Positions 27,501 to 39,500 of a DNA stretch of 64,000 bases are shown one piece after another (within the stretch, counting starts at the first letter, position 1; each line of letters opens with the position of its first letter). Location of the stretch: the NCBI GenBank assembly GCA_002633005.1, contig NMRA01000053.1, positions 320,131-384,130 of the forward strand. The letters run 5' to 3'. The position numbers and the translations under genes were made by a program. The notes under the pieces are model-generated. The model saw nothing but the letters and a program-made list of their open reading frames with translations, had not been told where the DNA came from and searched no databases. Origin of the DNA: Phoronis australis (lineage: Eukaryota > Phoronida > Phoronidae).

Positions 27501-30500
27501 TGCAGGATCTTATTGACATTTGGCAGGTGTGTTTCTATGGGGTCTATGACAGAGGGCAACTAGTTTCGGACCGACCCGAATACCGCTGTGCTCCCTAGTG
27601 GCAATTTTAGTTTTTACGTTTGCCTTTGTATCTTGAAAGGTCTTCAACCGATTTTCATGAAATTTGGTACATCGGCATCTATTAATGAGTTGACACTATT
27701 CTCCTGTTTTCGGATTGCTTCGATGGATTTTGCGCCATCTACTGGCCATTTTTACTATTTTCTAGTCTTTTTTTGGCATCCGCCCCTCTAGCAACCAAAC
27801 CACTCTAAGGATGATTGTGAAAATTGGCATGTATGGTCTTACTATGAAGAAGACAGTTGATGATGACTTTCCGACATCATCTAGTGGCAGTTTTGTTTGT
27901 TTTTGCGCCCACGGCTGTATCTCCTAAATGCTCTACAGGATCTTTATTAAATTTAGCAATTGTATTTATATAAAGTTGACAACAGACCATGACGACTTTC
28001 GGACAGATCAGTCTGCCGGTGTGCCACCTAGTGGCAATTTTAGTTTTTTACGTTTATCGCTGTATCTTCTAAGGTATTTAATGGATTTCCACAAAATCTG
28101 GCACATAGATTTCCATTAGTGAGGTGACGCTAGCCATTCATCTTTGGATTGATTCAAGGTTTTTTGCGCCACCTAGTGGCCTTTTTTGTTTTTGAGTCAG
28201 TTTCGTGGCGTTCGTCCCTCTGTCAACCAAACCACTCTAAGGGTGATTGTGAAAGTTGGCATGTATGTATGTAACTATGTACTTCCTATGAAGGGGACAG
28301 TTGCCGATGATTTCTGATGACTGTGGCGCCTCCTAGTGGCGGTTTTGTTTTTTTACACCCATACCTGTATCTCCTAAGACCTCTGCAGGATCTTTAATAA
28401 ATTTAGCATGTGAATTTATATGAAGTTAATAGGAGAAGATGACGACTTTTAGACGAATCCGATGAACACTGTGCCCCCTAGTGGCAATTTCGTTTATTTT
28501 GTTTTCCTCTGTTTCTCTGAAGTTCCTTGGCAAATTTTAATTAAAGTTCAACTTGGTAAATGGCTTTCTTTTAAAGAAACGATGACATTATTTTGGTTTT
28601 CAGACAGATTCAACATATTTTGCACCATCTAGTGGCCATTTTAATGATGCAAATAAACAACCCTAAAAGCACGCCATTTGCGATGCATTCATGGGTGTAT
28701 TTCAACGCTCTGCGTTGCTCTTGTTGTTATTCCTGTGAAGTATGCATCTTGTATGGTAAAGTTTCTTTAAATTCAAAAGAAAGATCATGGCACAACAGTA
28801 AAATGTTATTTCATCAAAATTTTAAAAAGATTGAACTAGATGAAAATTTTACTTGATCATTTGAAAACTTTTCATAGTATGCCTGTTGTCAATAAACAAA
28901 CAATGAAATTTTGAACATTTTGGCAATACGGTGAGCATCAGAAAAACAAAAACAACTAATATTTTGGCAATTGTTTTGTTCGAACTTGAGGAAACTTTAC
29001 GTTCTGGGCAACAAAGTGTGTGTGCTATATACAGCCAGTCACAATAGCCAAAGAATAAAGTCAATAGATGACCTTGAACCTTAAGTTTATTACGTTCATT
29101 TAAGATTAATCTATGCGCCTGTAAAATGACTGTATGTTTGCTAATGTTGTCAAAGTTTTGTTTAAAATTTTGAAAAAATATTTCACCTCCTCTGTTTAGC
29201 TCTATTCAGTTCATTTAAATCTCTATTCAGTTGATGAAGTTCTGAAGTGCAATTGATATTTTGTTGAATTTGTTTCCATTACATATTGTACATTGTATTG
29301 GTTTGCATATCCCTGAAAATCTCAATTGTACATTGTATTGGTTTGCATATCCCTGAAAATCTCAATTGTACATTGTATTGGTTTGCATATCCCTGAAAAT
29401 CTCAATTGTACATTGTATTGGTTTGCATATCCCTGAAAATCTCAATTGTACATGTGCAGATGAGAATGAGTGTGCCTTGGGTACACATAAATGCTCGCAG
29501 ACATGTGTAAACACAGTTGGTGGTTACCAATGTGCCTGTCAAGATGGATATTTATTGGACAAGGGAGATAACAAGACGTGCACAGGTATACTGATGTCAT
29601 GTCACAGTGGAATTTTTAATTGTTGAACTGAACGTTGGTTTTTCACATATTTTCATTGTCATTGATATATTGACCTGTCTTGTAACTTAATTTGGATTAA
29701 TCAGTCGATACTCTTGCCTTTAATGGAGGCAGGTTCTCCAACAATGACATCGGTGTCAGTTGTGATTAAGTTCCAGAAATTAAAGTATGTTGTTTTGTGG
29801 CTCCCATGTGAGGTAGTGAACCATTAATAGAAAATTATGTTTCCCTTGGCTATAGCCACAGGTGCATTTTGGGGACTTTTCAAAAAAGGGTTCGAGATGT
29901 TGATTGAAATTGATATGGACAGGTGCCTTTTTCTTTTAGTAGAAAGGCGGAGGTTTCGAAAAGTGTCTGGGAGTACAGACAAGAACTTTAAATATCCTGG
30001 ACGCAAATATGCAATTTTAGTTGAGGAATCGTCTTTTATCTGCAAAATTCAAGTAGATTGTGTCTGTTCCAGCATAGAAACAAATTAATCCACCTCGAGA
30101 CAAATGACGGACTCCATTTCTGACCATGGCCTGTTGGCACACTGCGTCATTTTATGTCTGACTATTTGTGACTTGGATATTACAGATGTCAATGAATGTA
30201 TCGCCAGCAAGCCGTGTGATCAGCCGTATGAATTCTGCAGTAACACAGAGGGATCCTACAAGTGTAATTGTAAGGAGGATTACCTGCGGAAAGGCACAAC
30301 CTGTGAAAAGGGTAAGAGAGTTTGTTATGTTAAATCTTCAACTGTTAGGCGCTCAATGTGGTGGAAAAGTGATATTATGTTTTCAAAAATTCATCAACAA
30401 AAAGAAAGATCATGGAAATTTTAGTTTTATAATGCGTGAGTGGTGTTCAGTCAGTTGTTTTAATTAGAACAATTCTCGGATTAGTCTGAATTTTTGAATA

Positions 30501-30543
30501 GAAATTATGTCATAATTTGGCAATTATTTATGCGCATACACTA

Positions 30544-30583
<40 letters not shown>

Positions 30584-33500
30584 GCATTAGTATTAAGAGT
30601 TAAACTGTCGTCATCACTGAACATTTTCACTTATTGAAACAAAGATTTTGAAGTTTGTTTTTGTGAAGGAAGGTAGGTTTATATCTGCCGTATGAATGAC
30701 TTATCTCCCCTTTCTTCCAGCCTCTGTCAAGTTTGTGGTGTCAGTTGCCCTGAAAGAAGGAATCCCTGGGCAGAAGTGGGATGAGATTAAGAACTCGTTG
30801 TCAGCTGCTCATAAAAATTTGGAAGAGCGAGTCAAACGGGGGGTAGGTGTACTGAGTTAGAGAGTTGAGTCATAGTTGCACATTATTGCTTGACCACGTG
30901 AAATTGCTAAATCTGTTGCTATGTTGTGATTTTTTTTGTTCCCTTTATATGAGCACTACTGGTCATGTTTCTTGTCCGATCGACGTGATGTTTGCATGTA
31001 ACAAGTATCTTATCAATAGCTCAAGACCTGTCGTTTTTGGTGGAAATCAGACACAACCTGACACTGTATTGACCATTTTTCTTTTTTCCTCTTTTAGCAC
31101 AAAAATGCGTGGCCACCTCGTTAATGATCTCTCCATTATGGCGACTGCTTAATATGCTCAATATGATCAATTTCTTTTTTTCATTTTTGATGGTGTGTTC
31201 TGGTTAATTCTATATTTTGTATTAGTAGCAGGGAGGAAAAAATTGCCTTGTTGAATATGCTCAGTTGTAGGCCTATGTGTTTTCTATTTTTGTCCATTTT
31301 CATTGTGAGTATGTCTTCCCTTTTAGATAGCAGATGCTCTTAAAACTATATTCGGAGATAAATTTGTTGGAGTGAAAGTTCTGTCTATGAGGTAAGTTAG
31401 AACACCACACGCAGTTCTTGCTTATAGATTTTGCCAATACTTCAAGCTGTATTTCATCCTGTTTTGCTAGCTAAAAACAAAAATCGATTGTGGACTTTCA
31501 ATAATCTCATAAAATCGGTCTCATTTCATTCCCTACTGTGATATGATTACATTGCCCTTACTAAATTGGTCACAGGCACTGCCTACCCAATGTCACATTT
31601 CATTTTCGCATTTTTAAGGATAAAAATGGAATCCAAATGTTAGTAGTATTCCAAAACTGATTTTATGAAATGTAAAAGGCCTAATTCAGTTTCTGTGTTT
31701 TAAAGATGTATTTGCATGCTCCTAATTATGCTAATGTATAGCAGGAACTAAACAACAATGCTATTTGAACATCATCTATGCTAAACAAAGTGCACTTGTA
31801 TTCATCGACCACTTGTAAGTTTGCCTTTGTGAAAACAAAAAAATCTGCAAATAGGTGACTTTTGCACTAATGACGTACCTGGCGCGCTCACATAGCCCGC
31901 ATCGTGCTGTGTTCTTCCCCAGCACCACATCATGATACTTACTAGACACGGTTCAGTGATTTGCAGCAGATCATTTTCGACACAAAACTTTCTCTAAAAA
32001 ACATTTGGCAATTTTTAATGCATTTCATATTCACATCGTCACTATAGGTTGATTAAATTTGACCAAGCCATCGTAGAGATATGGAATTGGAGTGCAAGTT
32101 CATCTTTAAGCATCTTAATTGAGCAAAATGTAGCTGTAATGTTTAAACTCAAGTTCAATAAACATGAATGGCTAATTAAAAACAATCTATCAAACCCCTT
32201 TTCATAGAAAAACCAGTTTACAGCAGATAGTGAAGTTTGAATCGTGACATTGTTTTATTCTCAGTCAAGGCAGTATAGACGTGGAGACTGGAGTCTACTT
32301 CAGCTCACCTGACCCAGCCATCACAGGCGCTGTCGTGAAGCAGACGTTAGTTGATGCAGCGGTCACTTCTGGCAGCTCTTACCGTCTCGGTCAACTTGAA
32401 CTTGATAAGCCTGCTGATGAGGCTGTGACTGTCAAAGGTAAGGTTGTACTTCAGTTTAAATGGGATATTTTTTGAAGTTGTTTATCTTACTTAAAAAGTG
32501 TTCTACACATTTACTGTATGTGTTAATTATTCAAAAGTATGGCATTGAATTTTCTTTATGACCTTATGACTGTAAGATGGCATATCGTAGTGGTATTTAA
32601 GGAAGTTTTGGGTTCCACTTCGTCATGGTGTGTTGAGGTGCTGAGTCACATTCAGTTCTCAACTGATTATTGTTATACGTCAGTCGATCATGTCAATGTA
32701 AATTTATGTTTTTACATTAGCTTTCAACTGTTGTAATGAAGTATGGATATTAGCATTTCATGTTTATTGTATTGCTCATGTTTTTGTAAATAGTCTTTTA
32801 CAGGTGAATTTAATTAATGAATTACTTAATGTGCAACCACTGTTTGCCAGTAATCCACTGGAATTGTANAGTATTGCTCACAGGCTACTTTAGTTTTTGA
32901 CAATATTGGACAAGACAACTAGTTCTTATCTGTCAATCATCTAAGTTCTTAACAGGTCCTCCTGGAGGCGATTTGTTTGCAAGTGTTGGATTTTATGTTT
33001 CAACCCATTAAAAATAATTAAAAAATTATGGGTCATGGGTTGGAGAAATAAATGAAAAATATGGGGAGTGGGTACGAAATAAAAGTGCCTTCCCCCCCTC
33101 CCATACAGATTTTGCTGGAACAGCCCTTACTTAAAAAGTGTTCTACACATTTACTGTATGTGTTAATTATTCAAAAGTATGGCATTGAATTTTCTTTATG
33201 ACCTTATGACTGTAAGATGGCATATCGTAGTGGTATTTAAGGAAGTTTTGGGTTCCACTTCGTCATGGTGTGTTGAGGTGCTGAGTCACATTCAGTTCTC
33301 AACTGATTATTGTTATACGTCAGTCGATCATGTCAATGTAAATTTATGTTTTTACATTAGCTTTCAACTGTTGTAATGAAGTATGGATATTAGCATCTCA
33401 TGTTTATTGTATTGCTCATGTTTTTGTAAATAGTCTTTTACAGGTGAATTTAATTAATGAATTACTTAATGTGCAACCACTGTTTGCCAGTAATCCACTG

Positions 33501-36500
33501 GAATTGTATTTAGTGGTTTCTTCTTGTCTCTTTTCAGTTTACCGACCAATACAAATAAATAAGTAAAATTAACCTGTTATTTTCATGTGATAAAGTCTCA
33601 GTAGGGTCACAAAGAGTTTTAGACCCGGGGTCTAATCTTTGTATTCAAAATCACCATCGAAATTATTTTTGATATTTTCCGTTCTATTCTTATAGGATTT
33701 CAAGATAATTATCCGTTATTCTGTGCTCGAGTACTGTAAAGATTTACCTGGATGACTGTATAACCCTTGTTTGCACTTGGTGATCCCAGCATCAAAAGTA
33801 CTAAGTTCAATTCTGAACTCAAAATTTCGAGTTATAACTCAAAATCTTGAATTTTTACTCGAGTTCTGTAACTTAAATTTAGGGTTTGTCAAAAGTAACT
33901 TAGACAAAAAATATATAAACGTAATACTCGAGCTCAGACTAATAGACACTTATCTCGAGTTTATATTAAACCAGGGCTAAAAATGTTAAAAGAAAAAAAT
34001 TATTTCGAGTATGATTTTTAGTTAAAATCAAACCCCAGGCCATGGTCATCAAATCATAAACAGTCTCTTCATCAAAACATCATGGCACACTTTCATCAAA
34101 ATATTATGGTTGATAAGAAAAATGTTGTCCCACAATTGCGTCGCATTAGAATCTCTTAACCGAATGACTGCTGTTCACATATTACCAACAGTCCCAGTTT
34201 ATGAACTTTGTCTAGTAAATCCATATTAAAATGTCTTAGTGTGTTATTTCGTTGTTTTCTTGTGGGAATCTGTAGCTTTACTGGAAAATGTAATTTCAAT
34301 TATTCTTTATTTGAGATACTTGTTTTAAAATAGTATTTAACTGATCATTTGTCTTCTTGTACGTGTGTTGTAGCCGATGCTTGTAAACTGAGCTCATGTG
34401 ATGCTGTATCCACCGTCTGTGTTAACGCGCAGAATGGAGGCTATCAGTGTCAATGTAAACCTGGATTTGAGTACTACGCACGACTTCCCAGCATGTGCCA
34501 AGGTTAGTACAACTTTCAAAAAATTAATAAGTCTTGTAGAAAAGTGATGAAATTTTGCAGCTGAAGCAGAAATTTCGGACTAACTTTAAGCGTTAGAACA
34601 TTAATATATTTTTTTGATTGATTTAACTATGTTTTTTTGCCATAATAAAACAAATTTCAATGAAAATCATAAACTTTTTCTTGTAACTACTGAGAAGCAG
34701 CTTAAAGTTCAAGGAAGTATTCACTGTTTGGTGTTATCTCAGTGGAATTTCCTGAAACGATTGCATGTAGATAAAGTACACTTGGTCACATTCATGTTTT
34801 TATCTTAAAAGTCATTATTATGGTGTTACAATTAATTCAGTTGTGATTATGCTAATTATTACCAGTACCATAACATTACCATTACTGTTACCATTACTGT
34901 TATTGATATTATTGTTATTGCCATAACTGTAACTATGATTTATGTTATCATTTTTGTGACAGTTATAACAATAGTAATCACTATAAAATCATAATAATAC
35001 TGATAATACCGTAATTGAATTTTCATTACTGTTATTGCTATTGTTATTATTATTGGTGTTGTTGTTATTTTAGTTGGATTTAATAACACGAAATAAGTAG
35101 AATAGTGAAGTGCTATATACAAGAGTTTTGAGTTTGTTGTGTTTTAACTGTAACAGTTGTGTTTTATTTTCAGATATTGATGAGTGCTTAAATACCAGCA
35201 GGTGTGCCAATGGGGCTTGTATTAATACACCGGGGGACTATTTGTGTAAATGTAAAGATGGTTTTAATTTTGACCCGTCTTCAAAAACATGTATTAGTAA
35301 GTATTGACATGTTGGTAGATGTGGAGGAACCATTTCTCAAGTGACAACAGAAAATCAATTATATATATATGAAACTAAAGTCATTTTACAAGCTTTTTAG
35401 CTAATAGCAGGCTCACACTGGTCATTATGCTGAATGTAAGGGTTCTTCAACTAACTAAAACGTCCCCTTCCGCGGCTATAATTACTTGTGAATTCTACCT
35501 TAAGTTGTATACTATTTATAGTATTTATTTTATTATTTATCATCTGCACCATATAAACTAACCATAAAAGCAGAGTATTGTGTTCTACTGGTTAGTACAT
35601 GAGTGGGTGTTATGTTGAGATTTGTGATGTTCAAAAGTATTTGCTTTGCATGTCACAGATGGAGATATAATAACGTACTAGTAGGGCTTAATGTTTAGCA
35701 TAACGTCAATATGCCAATTTCGATCTGACAAACTGTCCAGGCTGCCGATTGGAATGTAAGCTCACCAAAACAAAGCATTTCCGTAATGCAATCGCAAGAA
35801 CGTTGCTGTCACAAATGATCCCTGGTTGGAAAACTTCCTAAATGTCCACCAGACTCCTAAAAACGCCTGGGCGGCATTTTTTAGTCTGCTCGTTGAGTAC
35901 CACTTCCCCTCTGGGCCAATATCATGCCCAGGTTGCACTTCCACCTAAAGGAAAAGTCAGGCAATCTGGATGCATTATTTCTGCATGCTATTTATGGATT
36001 ACAGTCTTAGTTGTGTAACATGATAGCCCAGCAATGTATCTATTGCTGCGGTACACTTTGCTGAATAGTTTTATTTTTATTGTACTGGGACACCCTCATG
36101 TTTGAGAGGTTGATTTGCCTTGATATACTCAATATAGTTTAGACTTACGCTACGGCTTATCATTACAACTTGCATGAATGGACTCGCATATCCTCTGTGT
36201 CTATTTTATTCTAGTGTACAGTTTTAGGAATCCAGGCATTTGAAATGGAAAATAGTTTCTTCACATATAATCAGTTTGAATACCGCGTGTATCTCGCGCC
36301 CATATCATTGTCCGTATGAGGTAAATATTTTGATCATCATCATTGCAGTGCTTTGAACTATAAGTAACCACGCATATAAAAATATGTATTGTGTTGCCAG
36401 TTGACAGTTTTTCATCACCTTCTGCTCAACGCTGTGCTTCCTTTCAGACACATGTGACCCCAGTAAGTGTAAGAATGGTCAATGTCTACCAAGCAACAAT

Positions 36501-39500
36501 GGCTATTACTGCAAGTACGTTGTGTAGAGATTTCTTTGTTTTACTAAGGGGAGTTTTCGATGTTAAAAACACCAAATTTTACGTTGGGTTCCATACCCAA
36601 TTAAACTCAGCTTGTTCTGTGTGTTATTTTTTGGTTTCGGAATAACTTGATAAATTTGTTTAACAACTGATCTGCTGAAAGATATGCGGTATGTGCTGTT
36701 GACGTTCCTTTGTTGTCGGATGTTTCTATAGCTTTAGTACTATTGTAATTGTATGAAGTGTGAAAAAGTGATGCTGCGCTGTTTCTTGTCAAAATAGATA
36801 GGTGGCAGTGCACCATCAGAGAGGTAATCTCTGCATGTGTCTAGTACAACAGATTGACACCTGTTTTTACTGAATTTTGACTATTTGTTTATTTATTTCG
36901 TTATCAGTACTCTAGCCACTATAAAGTCAAAAGATATGCAAGGTTTGTAGGATTTCTATGAGATCTGTTATATTTTATTAGCTTATTAGACTTTGGGTCA
37001 TCACGTCTACCACTGTATCTTGAAAAAATGTGGATATTTTAATGAGCGAACCTGGATATTTTTTGAAGCATTTACGTAATCATTTTCATCCTTATCAGGT
37101 GCAAAGATGGTTACACTGGAAGGCACTGTGAGGATAAAGACACCGAGGCTGATTGTAAGTATGGCTTGTTTTTGAATTAAAATATTTTCTGTTTATGCTA
37201 GACAGTGCTCCATACATAAAAATTTGGAAAGTTTTAGGGATGGACATGAGTTTTTGTGTTGGAAAATTGTGATTTGAGACAGACTGAAAATATAACTGAA
37301 AAATGTCCACTTGCCTTTACCGGTTCCTTGTACCAGATTGGGCAATGTTCTGGCTCATGTAGATTTGCTATTTTTCTCGTTCATTATGAACTTTGATCAC
37401 AGAAAAGAACATTGAACAATTAAGATGGGGAAAACTTGAACTAACTGTTGATTTTCTATTCCCGTATTAGATCTCCGTATGGTGGCCATCACAGTGGGAG
37501 CTGTTGGTGCCGGCGTAATACTCCTGTTGGTGATCTTGCTCATAGTAGCCTGCTGCAGGTAACAAAAACGTGGCTAAACCCGAGTATAGTTTGCATTGCG
37601 ATCATCATAATGGCATGCACTAACTATTTCTCTTCATTTCTGTGATTAATTTGATCTTTTTAATAAGCTTTTTATTGTTTCTTCATCAGTCTTCCTGTTT
37701 GAAAGAAGTTGTACGTTGAGTATATTAATTCTCGTGTGAGATAATTGCTCAGTGTCGTGTTTTTATCTGTATAATACAAACTGTATGCGGGGAAAGTGTC
37801 TAGATGTTCCCCTCCTAAATCATCCGATATAATGTTTGCGTGTTGCCGTTTATCAGATGCAGAAGGAATGGTGGTGAAAACGTATCATATACGGTGTATA
37901 AGAAGTGAGTAGGTCAGGGTAATGCTGCCATTATTGTACGCAGCTGTGTCATAACATGCCGCAGCGGGAGTAGTCGGCTGGTGCCATCTATGGGTCTGTC
38001 CTGAATCTATTTCTCTTCCTGTGGGAGCTGCAGTGTGCATGTTTGTGAATTGACTGGATATTTTTCGTTTTTCTCTGTCTCATTTCAGTTACTACAATTG
38101 AGATGCATGTTTGTTTCGAGCTTAGGTTTTTTGTTTTTTGTGAACTATCTTTTCAGTTCTGTCATAGGATCATAGTTTTTTTGGGTCAAATTTAACTTTG
38201 ACTTGTCTTTTAGGCATTATGTTAGGCTAAACTTAATGTTGAAACCGTAACTACAGCTAAATTATCCTTTTGAAGATGGAGTCGAGATGTGGCTATAGAT
38301 TCTTGAAGATATTTAGTTTTTTTGACTTCAGGACACTTCTGTTCCTTTTGCATGCTCTTTCATGGTTTTACATTTCCAAAAAATATTCAGATTTTTGTTG
38401 CAAGATGTAGGTTTTATTCTATTACTATATGATGTTATGCACGGTTGGTCTGTTACGCTTATGTATTATGTCTTTATAAATAAAGTTCAAACATATGAAC
38501 CCAATATTACATGTCTAGGATTTTTGTTGTGATGAAATCTATTTTGAGCACTGGTTTTCTATAACATGACCATTGCCTTAGGACACCCTGTTTCACGCAA
38601 AGGCGAGTGTTGATGTGTTTGATTTAATTTAATTTTGTGATGCGTCACTAAAAATTGAGTTGTGAAATGAGGCAAGTTAACACTCTTGTCATCTTGTTTC
38701 CTATGGTAATACTGTTGTTTAAATCGAGCTCGTGGGTGTTATTTGGCTTAGACTGCTTCATTTGTGCTTTATGTCAAAGCTGGCCTGACTTGTCAAAGCA
38801 GTGCTCAACTGATAAAATGAACAAGATAAGTTTAAATGCCACTACTCTTTCGCGATTCTTAAACTCTTTCTTCATCTTTGCTGTTATGAACAGAGGCCAT
38901 GTGCCCTTTCAGATACGACTTAGATAACTCTTTTTTTAAGTATCATTTCTTTAGCTTGCGCAGTCTAATTTTTATTCAGTCATAGCTTGGTTGGTCCAAA
39001 CTCACTGCAGTACCTTGTTGTTTAACAATGCATGATTGCTGACACTTAAAAAGTTATGCTTACTTGACGTTGTTATTGCTTTTAATGGCTAACTGCTTGA
39101 AGTTGTTTTTCCTGCTTTACAGATCGGCGAATAAAAATAAGAAAAGGTATTCTGTTTGCCTTAGTTTAGTTCCCATAATCCTAAGCTATTTCTTTCAAGA
39201 GGGGTTTTGCTTGTTGATTTTTCTGTTGCTTATTGTGTTAATCTCTTCATTAGATTAAGTTTTCAAGTCTGGTTACATTCATGATGAATTTTCGTTTGTT
39301 TTACTATTAGGTCCTACTGAAAATTCAACAGGTGTTAATCACATGAACTTTTTCTGGGGTGTATTCACAAAATCTGGCCAGTCACGAATTTGGGGAGGTT
39401 GTAAAAAATGTGCTAACCTTCTCCTGGTGCGTATGGTAATAAAAATCTTGTTCTAGTATTCATTTGCAACAGATTAATTATCATGCAACTTAAAAGGTGG

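Noticed and set aside
27431-28726. CRISPR array
   Set aside because: Repeats are long, diverged modules without unique spacers, in a eukaryotic intron.
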